This document shows positions 33,984 through 42,413 of a DNA stretch of 64,000 nucleotides, one piece after another; position 1 is the stretch's first letter; each line of letters starts with the position of its first letter. A program made the translations under genes and the position numbers. This DNA comes from Lentisalinibacter salinarum. GTDB lineage: Bacteria; Pseudomonadota; Gammaproteobacteria; Steroidobacterales; Woeseiaceae. The stretch covers positions 682,001 through 746,000 of the forward strand of contig NZ_JAPDRH010000003.1 of assembly GCF_040706555.1 (NCBI RefSeq). The letters are read 5' to 3'. The notes below the pieces were generated by a model that saw only the letters and a list, made by a program, of their open reading frames with translations, had not been told where the DNA came from and made no database searches.

Positions 33984-36311
33984 TCACGCCGCCGGCCGCG
34001 CCGCCCGGATTGCCCGCCACACCTTCATGGGCGTGAGCGGCATGTCGAGATGCTCGATACCGTAAGGGGCCAGCGCGTCGATCACGGCGTTCACAAGGGC
34101 CGGCGGCGCGCCGATGGTGCCGGCCTCCCCCGCTCCCTTCACGCCCAGCGGATTGCGCGGCGACGGTACCTCGGTGTAGTGGAAATCGATGCCCGGCAGT
34201 CGGTCGGCGCGGGGCATCGTGTAGTCCATGAAAGTGGCCGTCTGCAGCTGGCCGGTGTCCTGGTCGTAGACGGCCTCCTCGAACAGGGCCTGGCCGAGCC
34301 CCTGCGCGATGCCGCCCATGATCTGTCCTTCCAGGATCAGCGGGTTGATCACGTTGCCGACGTCGTCCTCCACGGTGTAGCGCAGGATCCCGATCATCCC
34401 GGTCTCCGGATCCACCTCGAGCTCGCAGACGTGGCAACCGTTCGGGAACGTGCCGGCCTCGGGCGTGAAATGCTCGCTGGAGGCGAGACCGGGCCGGGCG
34501 TCTTCCGGCCGCGCCGCGTCGTCGAACGACGCGCTGGCCACCTCCGGCAGCGCCACCACCCGATCGGTGCCGACGATCCGGTAATCGCCGTCCTCGAACT
34601 CGATGTCCTCGGCGTCCGCCTCCAGCAGCCCTGCCGCGATCTTCCTGCCGGACTCGACCACGGTCTCCACCGTGCGCGTCAGCGCCGAGCCGCCTATCGC
34701 CATGGATCGTGACCCGCCGGTGCCCTGGCCCGTGGGAATGGTCTTCGTGTCGCCCTGCAGCACGCGGATGCTCTCGAGCGGCACGCCCAGCCCCGCCGCC
34801 ACCATCTGACCGTAGCTGGTCTCGTGGCCCTGACCGGTGGACTGGGTGCCCATGAGCACGGTCACCGTGCCGTCCTCCTCGAAGCGCACATGGGTGTCCT
34901 CCCCGCCCATGGCCGAGCAGATCTCGACGTAATAGCTGAGTCCGATCCCCCGCAGCAGGCCCTTCGCCGCGGAGGCCTTGCGCCGCTCTTCGAAGCCCGC
35001 CCGGTCGGCACGCTCGAGCGCGGCATCCAGCAGACGCGCGTATTCGCCCGAGTCGTACACCTGTCCCGTCACGGTCTGGTACGGGAAGGCCTCGGGAGGG
35101 ATGAAGTTACGCCGCCGGATATCGGCGGGATCGATGCCGAGTTCACGCGCCGCCTTGTCCACCAAGCGCTCGACCAGGTAGATCGCCTCGGGGCGGCCGG
35201 CGCCCCGGTAGGCATCCACCGGGACGGTATTCGTCACCGCCAGGCGGATCTCGGCGTAAGCCGCCGGGATGGCATAGGCACCGGTAAGCATGACCGCGCC
35301 GAACCACGGGATGAACGCGCCCGCCTGGGAGGTGTACGCGCCCACGTTGCCGTCGGTCCGCACCCGCATGGCGAGGAAGCGACCCTCGCCGTCCAGGGCG
35401 AGTTCGGCGCGGGACACCTGATCGCGGCCGTGCAGGTCGGACAGAAAGCTCTCGGAGCGCTCCGCCAGCCACTTCACGGGCCGACCGAGATCCTTCGTCG
35501 CGTGCAGCGCGGCAACGGTCTCGCACTGCAGGAACATCTTCAGGCCGAAGCCGCCGCCCACGTCCGGCGAGACGACGCGCAGCCGGTCCTCCGGGATGCC
35601 GGTGGCCGCCCTCACGTGCTTGCGCAGGTTGTGCACGCCCTGGCAGCCCTGATACAGCGTGTAGGCATCCTCGCCGCCGTCGTACACGGCCACGCAGCCC
35701 CTCGGCTCCATGGCCGTCGGCGCGAGCCGGTTGTTGACGAGTTCCAGTTCGACCACGTGTTCGGCGCCGGCGAACGCCTCGTCCGTGGCCGCCGCATTGC
35801 CGTGGGTCATGATGCCGAGCAGGTTGTCGTCCACGTCGTCGTGCACGCGCGGCGCGCCGTCGGCCAGCGCATCGGCCAGGCCGGTGACCGCGGGGAGTTC
35901 GTCGACGTCGAACAGGATCAGGTCGGCGGCGTCTTTGGCTGCGGCGAGAGTCTCGGCCACGATGGCGACCACGGGTTCGCCGACGTAACGCACCACCTCG
36001 CGCGCGAGCGGAGGCTGCTGCACCGCGGCGTGTCCGGGATGCCCGTCGCTCTTCGGCACTGACGATCCCGGCAGATCGCCGAAGCCGGCGTCCGCCAGAT
36101 CTGCGGCGGTATAGACCGCCAGCACGCCCGGCGCCTCGCGCGCCTCGTCCAGATCGAGTTCGCTGATGACGCCGTGCGGAAAAGGCGAACGCAGGAAATA
36201 CAGCACGGCCGCATCCGCAGGTACCACGTCGTCGAGGTAACGGCCGGTACCGGTGAGGAAACGCTGATCCTCGACACGCCTGATTGCCTGTCCGGTGCCG
36301 AATTTGCCCAT
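33984..36311 (-). CDS. Molybdenum hydroxylase large subunit, CoxL-like form II (xanthine dehydrogenase family)
   Basis: A 775-aa molybdopterin-binding subunit. It starts MGKFGTGQAIRRVEDQRFLTGTGRYLDD, has the aldehyde-oxidase a/b hammerhead region, and carries AYRGAGRPEA, the form-II signature, rather than the Cys-containing AYRCSFR of true CO dehydrogenase. GQGHETSYGQM and the base Glu in GVKGAGEAG are present, so it should be catalytic as a hydroxylase on an unknown aldehyde, N-heterocycle or aromatic. No FAD (CoxM) or iron-sulfur (CoxS) subunit gene is adjacent in the window, which is unusual. The start at 36311 follows GGGAGCAGGGG; the frame is open 51 codons further upstream. Confidence 0.9.
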   Translation of the reverse strand: MGKFGTGQAIRRVEDQRFLTGTGRYLDDVVPADAAVLYFLRSPFPHGVISELDLDEAREAPGVLAVYTAADLADAGFGDLPGSSVPKSDGHPGHAAVQQPPLAREVVRYVGEPVVAIVAETLAAAKDAADLILFDVDELPAVTGLADALADGAPRVHDDVDDNLLGIMTHGNAAATDEAFAGAEHVVELELVNNRLAPTAMEPRGCVAVYDGGEDAYTLYQGCQGVHNLRKHVRAATGIPEDRLRVVSPDVGGGFGLKMFLQCETVAALHATKDLGRPVKWLAERSESFLSDLHGRDQVSRAELALDGEGRFLAMRVRTDGNVGAYTSQAGAFIPWFGAVMLTGAYAIPAAYAEIRLAVTNTVPVDAYRGAGRPEAIYLVERLVDKAARELGIDPADIRRRNFIPPEAFPYQTVTGQVYDSGEYARLLDAALERADRAGFEERRKASAAKGLLRGIGLSYYVEICSAMGGEDTHVRFEEDGTVTVLMGTQSTGQGHETSYGQMVAAGLGVPLESIRVLQGDTKTIPTGQGTGGSRSMAIGGSALTRTVETVVESGRKIAAGLLEADAEDIEFEDGDYRIVGTDRVVALPEVASASFDDAARPEDARPGLASSEHFTPEAGTFPNGCHVCELEVDPETGMIGILRYTVEDDVGNVINPLILEGQIMGGIAQGLGQALFEEAVYDQDTGQLQTATFMDYTMPRADRLPGIDFHYTEVPSPRNPLGVKGAGEAGTIGAPPALVNAVIDALAPYGIEHLDMPLTPMKVWRAIRAARPAA

Positions 36312-36464
36312 CCCCTGCTCCCTTTGCTGCCGACGTCGATCCGCGGGATTCTGCGCTGCGGCCGGCGGCAATTCAAATGGGCGGCGATCCGCTGTCAGGA
36401 AGCAGCCTGCCGCTATCGAGTGGGTGGTGGCCTGGCGGCCTGGCGGCCGTTCGCGTTCCGCCAC

Positions 36465-36489
36465 AAAAAAGCGGCCCCAGTGGGGCCGC
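36465..36489 (-). terminator. Intrinsic terminator of the rimB-rimK operon
   Basis: An 8-bp GC-only stem GCGGCCCC / GGGGCCGC with a 3-base loop is followed on the minus strand by TTTTTTG. It lies about 210 bases after the last gene of the operon. The 391-base gap 36312-36702 otherwise holds one short palindrome and no gene I can support. Confidence 0.9.
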
Positions 36490-36634
36490 GGTGTCCATCG
36501 TCGTGACGGGATCAGTGCATCGTGTTCCCCCGCCCCAGTGTTTACCTGAAGGTCGTATACCCGGCACGCGACGGTCGATCAAATTGTCGGAATTTGAAAG
36601 GTGGCAGAAACCCCACGGAGTGTCAAATTTCAGG

Positions 36635-36656
36635 GACAGAATGACGTATTTCTGTC
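36635..36656. repeat. REP-like palindrome
   Basis: Perfect 7-base arms GACAGAA / TTCTGTC with an 8-base loop (TGACGTAT), preceded by GG on the left. It sits in an AT-richer pocket of the intergenic region. It resembles small GGGACAGAA...TTCTGTCCC palindromes scattered in other proteobacterial genomes, but no transposase is near. Confidence 0.5.
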
Positions 36657-36702
36657 GCGGCAGTGCAACATAATCGACCTACGCCGGCACCCCGTCCGTC
36701 GG

Positions 36703-37752
36703 TCACCCGGTCGCCGATTCGTCGCCCCCGTGACCGCGGTGAAACTCCTCCACGCTGCGGGCGACCCGCGTGGGCTGATCGAAGGCCGCGACGTGCACGA
36801 TGGCGTCGCCTTCGTGTGCCAGCGGCAGTTTCGACAGCCCGATGACCACCCCGTCGTCGGCCGCGCGGATGACGGTGTCCGAGGAGCCGAGAGGATCGCG
36901 AACGTTGGCGATGACGTCGCCTTTCTTCACGTAGTCGCCGAGGCGCACGGCGGCGTGCACGATGCCGCTCTGGGGCGAGCGGATCCAGCCGCTGTCGAGT
37001 GCGGTAACCGGTCTGGATTCGCGGCGCTTCGACTTGCCGGCCGGCAGCATCCCGAGGCGGCGCATCACCTGCTGGATGCCGCGCACGCCGGCGCGGATGG
37101 CGAGCTCGTCGAAGCGCAGCGCCTCGCCCGCCTCGTACAGGAGCAGGGGCACGCCCCTGCTTGCCGCCAGCTCGCGCAGGGAACCCTCCCGCACCGACGC
37201 GTTGACCATCACCGGTACGCCGAAGGCGCTGGCGAGTCCCCGGGTCTCCTCGTGATCCAGGTCGGCACGGATCTGCGGCAGGTTGGCGCGATGGATGGCG
37301 CCCGTATGCAGATCGATGCCGTAGTCGGCCTTGTCGACGATCTCGGTGACGAAGAGGTTCGCGAGGCGCGCCGCCGCCGACCCTCTCTCGCTGCCCGGGA
37401 AGGAGCGGTTCAGATCGCGGCGGTCCGGCAGGTAGCGCGACATGTTCAGGAAACCGAGCACGTTGACCACCGGCACCGCCAGCAGTGTGCCCCGGAGGCT
37501 GCGCAGCGTGCGCAGCTTCAGCAGGCGGCGGATGATCTCCACCCCGTTGATCTCGTCGCCGTGCACTGCCGCCGAGACGAACAGTACGGGTCCTGCCCGC
37601 CGGCCGTTGATGACCTGCACGGGCATGGTCATCTCCGTGTGGGTGTAGAGATCCGCCGCCGGCAGGTCGATGCTCGCCCGTTCGCCCGGACGCACGGTAT
37701 GGCCGCCGATCTCAATGGGACGGCCGCCCGCCCCGCTCCGCTCAGCCGACAC
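36703..37752 (-). CDS. Succinylglutamate desuccinylase / aspartoacylase (AstE/AspA) family zinc hydrolase
   Basis: A 349-aa M14-related zinc hydrolase. Zinc ligands are visible in AAVHGDEINGVEIIRRLL (HxxE) and GIDLHTGAIHRANLPQI (His). DLNRSFPGS, containing an Arg-Phe-Pro pattern, is a family landmark, and a beta-rich C-terminal domain follows (SPQSGIVHAAVRLGDYVKKGDVIANV). The gene overlaps the end of rimK by 11 bases, so it acts with it. A plausible role is removing or processing glutamate tails added by RimK; this is inference. The operon terminator lies downstream. Confidence 0.88.
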   Translation of the reverse strand: MSAERSGAGGRPIEIGGHTVRPGERASIDLPAADLYTHTEMTMPVQVINGRRAGPVLFVSAAVHGDEINGVEIIRRLLKLRTLRSLRGTLLAVPVVNVLGFLNMSRYLPDRRDLNRSFPGSERGSAAARLANLFVTEIVDKADYGIDLHTGAIHRANLPQIRADLDHEETRGLASAFGVPVMVNASVREGSLRELAASRGVPLLLYEAGEALRFDELAIRAGVRGIQQVMRRLGMLPAGKSKRRESRPVTALDSGWIRSPQSGIVHAAVRLGDYVKKGDVIANVRDPLGSSDTVIRAADDGVVIGLSKLPLAHEGDAIVHVAAFDQPTRVARSVEEFHRGHGGDESATG

Positions 37753-38647
37753 CTTTGGTCTTCGTCTTGCCGGGCTTCGCGTTGTTCTCGATGAAGCCGA
37801 TGATCAGGCCGGCCACGTCCTTGCCGGTTGCCGCTTCGATGCCTTCCAGACCCGGCGAGGAGTTCACCTCCATCACCACCGGGCCGTGGTTGGAACGCAG
37901 GATATCCACGCCGGCGACGTTCAGCCCCATGATCTTCGCGGAACGCACGGCGGTGGAGCGCTCCTCCGGCGTGATACGCACCAGCGAGGCGGAGCCCCCC
38001 CTGTGCAGGTTGGAGCGGAACTCGCCCTCCTTGCCCTGGCGCTTCATCGACGCGACCACCTTGCCGCCCACCACGAGGCAACGGATGTCCGCACCGCCCG
38101 CCTCGGCGATGAACTCCTGCACGAGGAAGTTCGCGTTCAGTCCGCGAAACGCCTCGATTACACTGGTGGCCGCCTTGCGAGTCTCCGCCAGCACCACGCC
38201 CACGCCCTGGGTGCCTTCGAGCAGCTTGATGACCACCGGCGCGCCGCCGGTCATTTTCAGCACATCCTCGGTGTCGTCCGGCGAATTGGCGAAGCCGGTG
38301 ACCGGCAGGCCGATACCGCGCCGCGACAGCAACTGCAGGGAACGCAGCTTGTCCCGGGAGCGGCTGATCGCCACCGACTCGTTCAGCGGGAAGACGCCCA
38401 TCATCTCGAACTGGCGCAGCACCGCGGTGCCGTAGAACGTCACCGAGGCGCCGATGCGTGGTATCACCGCATCGAATCCCTTCAGCGAGTTGCCTTTGTA
38501 ATGCACTGCCGGCTTGTGCGAGGTGATGTCCATGTAGCAGCGCTGGTGATCTATGACCTGCATCTCGTGGCCACGCTCCTCACCCGCTTCCACGAGCCGT
38601 CGCGTGGAGTAGATCGAGCGTCTGCGCGAGAGTATTGCGATCTTCAA
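37742..38647 (-). CDS. rimK: RimK, ATP-dependent alpha-L-glutamate ligase
   Basis: A 301-aa ATP-grasp ligase very close to RimK: MKIAILSRRRSIYSTRRLVEAG, YKGNSLKGFDAVIPRIGASVTFYGTAVLRQFE, GLPVTGFANSPDDTED, VIKLLEGTQGVGVVLAET, and the metal-binding VVMEVNSSPGLEGIE. RimK adds glutamates to the C-terminus of ribosomal protein S6 (RpsF). Its short C-terminal tail is Lys/Gly-rich (NNAKPGKTKTKGVG). It is flanked in the operon by rimB upstream and the AstE/AspA-like gene downstream. Confidence 0.96.
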   Translation of the reverse strand: MKIAILSRRRSIYSTRRLVEAGEERGHEMQVIDHQRCYMDITSHKPAVHYKGNSLKGFDAVIPRIGASVTFYGTAVLRQFEMMGVFPLNESVAISRSRDKLRSLQLLSRRGIGLPVTGFANSPDDTEDVLKMTGGAPVVIKLLEGTQGVGVVLAETRKAATSVIEAFRGLNANFLVQEFIAEAGGADIRCLVVGGKVVASMKRQGKEGEFRSNLHRGGSASLVRITPEERSTAVRSAKIMGLNVAGVDILRSNHGPVVMEVNSSPGLEGIEAATGKDVAGLIIGFIENNAKPGKTKTKGVG

Positions 38648-38692
38648 GATACGGATCCTCCTCCGCCGCCGGGGCAGCCCCCTGCGGCCACT

Positions 38693-39178
38693 TCAACTTT
38701 TCTTTCGGTGCCGCCGCGCTGCGTCGAGCCGCGGAGGACGCCCGCCGGTGAGGTAGGAGCGTCCGGGGTCGACGAGCATATGCCCGCGCAGCGCCGTCCT
38801 GCCCAACAACATACGGAAACGCATGTCGGAACGCGAGGTCAGCGTCACCTCGATGGGCCAGACGAGTTCCGGCGAGAGCTGCAGTGTGGTCTCGATCACG
38901 ACGCGGTGCTGGCGATGACCGATGGAACTGCGCACACCGCGGCGATCGACCACATTCGCGCTGCAGACCACTTCCAGATCGTCCGAACGATGCTGCGGAT
39001 GCACGAGGAAGCGCACGCGCTCGCGGCCGTCCTCGTGATAGTGCTCGATGTCCACCGCGTGCAGGGAAGAGGTGCGCGCACCCGTGTCCACCTTGGCCTT
39101 GACGCGGGTGAGGCCCAGATCCGGGAGATCGAGATATTCGCGCCAGCCCACGATCCAGGGCGCGTCCTGTCTGCTCAT
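38693..39178 (-). CDS. rimB: RimB-like retropepsin-type aspartic protease
   Basis: A 161-aa protein of the 'ATP-dependent zinc protease' family (PF05618), now understood as retropepsin-like. GWREYLDLPDLGLTRVKAKVDTGARTSSLHA contains the active-site DTGA (Asp31), and MRFRMLLGRTALRGHMLVDP follows near the end. In Pseudomonas, RimB acts with RimK in S6 modification. The basic C-terminal tail (ARRHRKK) is unremarkable. It is the first gene of the operon, 45 bases before rimK. Confidence 0.9.
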   Translation of the reverse strand: MSRQDAPWIVGWREYLDLPDLGLTRVKAKVDTGARTSSLHAVDIEHYHEDGRERVRFLVHPQHRSDDLEVVCSANVVDRRGVRSSIGHRQHRVVIETTLQLSPELVWPIEVTLTSRSDMRFRMLLGRTALRGHMLVDPGRSYLTGGRPPRLDAARRHRKKS

Positions 39179-39210
39179 GGCGTCCGGTTGTGGTGCAAGT
39201 TGTGATCCAA

Positions 39211-39239
39211 TTGCGACTGTCCCGCTTCCTGTCTACCAT
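39211..39239 (+). promoter_or_regulatory. Possible sigma-70 promoter upstream of the FAH-family gene
   Basis: TTGCGA and TACCAT are separated by 17 bases, about 64 bases before the start codon at 39303. The match is partial (four of six in each box), so the call is tentative. Confidence 0.35.
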
Positions 39240-39302
39240 GCTTCGCCCGAATCGGACAATTCGACACACACCGATCACGCTACAGACTGACAGGGGAATA
39301 GC

Positions 39303-40280
39303 ATGAAACTCGCCAGCCTCAGGAGCGGACGCGACGGCCGGTTGATCGTCGTCAGCCGCGACCTGAAACGGGCCGTCGCAGCCGATGGCATCGCCGCCAC
39401 CCTCCAGGCCGCACTGGACGACTGGGCGGCCACGGCGCCGCGACTGCAGGCGCTCTCCGACGCGCTGCACGAAGACAGCGCAGACGGCGCCTTCGACCTG
39501 GATATGGCCGACCTCGCCGCGCCGCTGCCGCGGGCCTACCACTGGGTGGACGGCAGCGCCTACGTCAATCACGTCGAACTGGTGCGCAAGGCGCGGGGCG
39601 CGGAGATGCCGGAGAGTTTCTGGCACGACCCGCTCGTCTATCAGGGCGGCTCCGACGACTTCCTCGGACCGCTGGAAGACGTTCCGGTGCCGGACGAGGA
39701 CTACGGCATCGACATGGAGGCCGAGACGGCGGTGATCACCGACGACGTGCCGATGGGCACCGGCGCCGACGAGGCGGCGGGCCACATCAGGCTGCTGATG
39801 CTGGTGAACGATGTCTCTCTGCGCAACCTGATACCGGGCGAGCTGGCCAAGGGCTTCGGCTTCTACCAGTCCAAGCCCTCGACCGCCTTCTCGCCGGTGG
39901 CGGTCACGCCGGACGAACTGGGCGAGGCCTGGCAGGACGGCACCTTCAACCTGCCGCTGGTGACCACCCTGAACGACGAGGAATTCGGCCGGCCGGAGTG
40001 CGGCGTGGACATGACTTTCAACTTCCTGCAGCTGATCGAGCACGTGACGAAGACCCGCCGTCTCGGCGCGGGCACCATCATCGGTTCCGGCACCATCTCG
40101 AACTACGACCGCAGCCGCGGCTCCAGCTGCATCGCCGAGCGGCGCATGCTGGAGACCATCGAGGACGGCGCTCCGAAGACGCCCTTCCTGCGCTTCGGCG
40201 ACCGGGTCCGCATCGAGATGTTCGACGCCGACGGCAACAGCATCTTCGGCGCCATCGACCAGAAGATCGTGGAGGCCTGA
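39303..40280 (+). CDS. Fumarylacetoacetate hydrolase (FAH) family protein
   Basis: A 325-aa FAH-family enzyme. The metal-binding acid cluster is in the middle (DYGIDMEAETAVITDDVP), followed by GHIRLLMLVNDVSLRNLIPGELAKGFGFYQSKPSTAFSPVAVTPDEL and the late IIGSGTISN. The longer N-terminal region and the GFGFYQSKP stretch place it with fumarylacetoacetase-like C-C bond hydrolases rather than small isomerases. Substrates of the family are acylpyruvates and related diketo acids. It is two bases upstream of a dienelactone hydrolase gene, which points to aromatic or lactone catabolism. Confidence 0.88.
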   Translation: MKLASLRSGRDGRLIVVSRDLKRAVAADGIAATLQAALDDWAATAPRLQALSDALHEDSADGAFDLDMADLAAPLPRAYHWVDGSAYVNHVELVRKARGAEMPESFWHDPLVYQGGSDDFLGPLEDVPVPDEDYGIDMEAETAVITDDVPMGTGADEAAGHIRLLMLVNDVSLRNLIPGELAKGFGFYQSKPSTAFSPVAVTPDELGEAWQDGTFNLPLVTTLNDEEFGRPECGVDMTFNFLQLIEHVTKTRRLGAGTIIGSGTISNYDRSRGSSCIAERRMLETIEDGAPKTPFLRFGDRVRIEMFDADGNSIFGAIDQKIVEA

Positions 40281-40282
40281 GC

Positions 40283-40945
40283 ATGGCGCACGACATCGAG
40301 CTGACGGCCGCCGACGGTCACGCTCTCGGTGCGGCCATCGCACCGCCGGGAGGCTCGCCCATCGGCGGAGTGCTCGTCATCCAGGAGATCTTCGGCGTCA
40401 ACAGCCACATCCGCGACGTGTGCGACCAGTTCGCCGAGGCCGGCTTCCTGGCCGTCGCGCCGGCGGTATTCGACCGGCTCGGCAAGGACATCACCGTCGA
40501 TTATTCGGACGTCGAACGCGGGCGGGAGCTGGTCGGGCGCCTGGACCCGCGTCAGACCATCCTGGACCTGGCCGCCGGCCTCGAGCAGGCGACCCGCGGC
40601 GGCAAGGTGGGCGTGGTCGGTTTCTGCTGGGGCGGCGCACAGGCCTACCGCTGCGCTGCCGAGCTGCCGGTGGCAGCGGCGGTGGGCTACTACGGCGGCG
40701 GCATCCACAACATGACCGACCTCTCGCCCGCCTGCCCGGTGATGCTCCACTACGGCGAACGCGATGCCCACATCCCCATGGAGCAGGTGGAGCAGGTGCG
40801 GGCGGCCAACCCGGAGGCCGTCGTGCACGTCTACGAGGGGGTCGGGCACGGCTTCAACTGCGACCAACGCGGCGACTACGACCCGGAGGCGGCGTGTCTC
40901 GCTTTCGGGCGGACCACCGACTTCCTCAAACGCCACCTCGGCTGA
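40283..40945 (+). CDS. Dienelactone hydrolase family protein
   Basis: A 220-aa alpha/beta hydrolase with the full dienelactone hydrolase triad: nucleophile Cys115 in GFCWGG, Asp161 in GERDAHIP and His189 in EGVGHGFNC, plus the early QEIFGVNSHIRDVCD that carries the family's activating Glu. It hydrolyses dienelactone-like lactones to maleylacetate-type acids. The frame is open far upstream, but the ATG at 40283, two bases after the preceding stop, gives the normal length. Its TGA stop abuts the stop of the convergent FAH gene as the palindrome TGATCA. Confidence 0.92.
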   Translation: MAHDIELTAADGHALGAAIAPPGGSPIGGVLVIQEIFGVNSHIRDVCDQFAEAGFLAVAPAVFDRLGKDITVDYSDVERGRELVGRLDPRQTILDLAAGLEQATRGGKVGVVGFCWGGAQAYRCAAELPVAAAVGYYGGGIHNMTDLSPACPVMLHYGERDAHIPMEQVEQVRAANPEAVVHVYEGVGHGFNCDQRGDYDPEAACLAFGRTTDFLKRHLG

Positions 40946-41824
40946 TCAGTCGGGTTCCCTGCCGCTGAGGACGTCGACTTCGTCCACGACGCCGTTACGC
41001 AGCACGCCGACGCCGGGGATATCGACCTCCACGACGTCGCCCGGCTGCAGATAGACGGGCGGCTTGCGCACGTAGCCCACGCCGCCCGGGGTGCCGGTGA
41101 CGATCACGTCCCCCGGCAGCAGCTCGGTGAAGGTGGAGCAGTAGCCGATCAGCGCCGGCACATCGAAGATGAGATCCGCCACGTCGGCGGACTGCATCAC
41201 CGCCCCGTTCAGCCGGGTCTCCAGCGTCAGCCGGGCCGGATCGCCGATCTCGTCGGCCGTGGTGAGCCAGGGCCCGAAGCCGCCGCTGCGCGCGAAGTTC
41301 TTGCCGGCGGTGAACTGGGAGCTGTGGCGCTGGAAGTCGCGCACACTGCCGTCGTTGAAACAGGAGTAACCGGCTACGTGGCGCAGCGCCCCCTCCGGGG
41401 CGATATGGCGCCCGCGGCGCCCGATGATGACGGCCAGCTCGCCCTCGTAGTCGAACTTGTGCGACACCGACGGCCGCACCAGCGGCTGGCCGTGACCGAC
41501 CTGGGAGCCGGGGAAGCGGGTGAAGAGTACCGGGTGTTCCGGCGCGTCGCGGCCGGTCTCCTCCACGTGGGGCCGGTAGTTGATGCCGACGCAGAGGATC
41601 TTGTCCGGGTCGGTGATCACGGGCAGCAATTCCACCTCGGCCAGGGCCAGGTCCGGTTCGGCGTCCGCGGCCAGCGCGTGGAGTTCGTCGATAGCATCGG
41701 CAGCCAGGACGCTTCTCAGGTCGGGAAGCTCCACGCCGAGCTTCCTGCCGGCATCCACGATCCCGCCGGCGCGCACGACACCGTAGCTCGGCCGGCCCCG
41801 GTGGCGGAAGCTCGCGATCCTCAC
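40946..41824 (-). CDS. Fumarylacetoacetate hydrolase family protein (short form, isomerase/hydrolase-like)
   Basis: A 292-aa FAH-family protein. Landmarks are KILCVGINYRPHVEETG, the metal-ligand region KFDYEGELAVIIGRRGR, GYSCFNDGSVRDFQR, and DVIVTGTPGGVGYVRKPPVYLQPGDVVEVDIPGVG. These match the 2-hydroxyhepta-2,4-diene-1,7-dioate isomerase / acylpyruvase group. It is distinct from the longer FAH gene on the other strand. I start at the GTG at 41824, which overlaps the upstream stop (GTGA). The frame is open 12 codons further. Confidence 0.9.
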   Translation of the reverse strand: MRIASFRHRGRPSYGVVRAGGIVDAGRKLGVELPDLRSVLAADAIDELHALAADAEPDLALAEVELLPVITDPDKILCVGINYRPHVEETGRDAPEHPVLFTRFPGSQVGHGQPLVRPSVSHKFDYEGELAVIIGRRGRHIAPEGALRHVAGYSCFNDGSVRDFQRHSSQFTAGKNFARSGGFGPWLTTADEIGDPARLTLETRLNGAVMQSADVADLIFDVPALIGYCSTFTELLPGDVIVTGTPGGVGYVRKPPVYLQPGDVVEVDIPGVGVLRNGVVDEVDVLSGREPD

Positions 41825-42279
41825 CCGGGCAGTCCACCGGCCATGGAGGCGCGGATCCACTGCAGACGGTGGCGGCGCATCTCACCGCCCTGCAGCGGCT
41901 CCTCGGCGGACAGCGTGAGACGGTCGCCGTCGAGCTCGGCCTCGCGGATCTGGGTGGTGCCGATCAGGTCCATGTTCAGCGCGAACTCGACCTCGTGGTG
42001 GACGTCGCCCTGCACCACGAAGTAGCGGCCCGCGTAGTGCATGTAACCGTCGAAGGCCCGCACCTTCTCCGCGTCCGGCGCTTTCGGCACGACCGGGGTG
42101 GAGAACGAGCCCCGGTCGCGCTCGGCCAGCACGGCCGACATGTAGCCGTCCGGCGTGTACAGGATCATCCCGGTGGCATCCTCGCCGAAAGGCCGGGTCA
42201 CACGGCCGGTGGCAGGATAGCTGATCTCCCAGCGCTCGAGTTTCCAGGCGCCGACCAGGTCTTCTGCGGTTATATGCAC
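41821..42279 (-). CDS. Lipocalin-like domain protein
   Basis: A 152-aa protein with the lipocalin-like fold pattern of PF13924: LVGAWKLERWEISYPATG near the start, GMILYTPDGYMSAVLAERDR, and the paired strands ending RRHRLQWIRA. Such proteins are found in operons for secondary metabolism and aromatic degradation, often without a known enzymatic activity. It is translationally coupled to the FAH gene downstream, so it probably works on the same pathway. No signal peptide is present, so it is cytoplasmic. Confidence 0.82.
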   Translation of the reverse strand: MHITAEDLVGAWKLERWEISYPATGRVTRPFGEDATGMILYTPDGYMSAVLAERDRGSFSTPVVPKAPDAEKVRAFDGYMHYAGRYFVVQGDVHHEVEFALNMDLIGTTQIREAELDGDRLTLSAEEPLQGGEMRRHRLQWIRASMAGGLPG

Positions 42280-42413
42280 GTCATCTCCTTCCCATCCGAG
42301 GTGGATTCTTGGTCACAGGCTCGGCACGGCCGTCGTCCGCCGTCCGGGAGATTGTAGCGGATGGGCCCTGCGGCTAGCCTTCCCTGCCCGCTCCTCCCCA
42401 TACGGAGATACCC

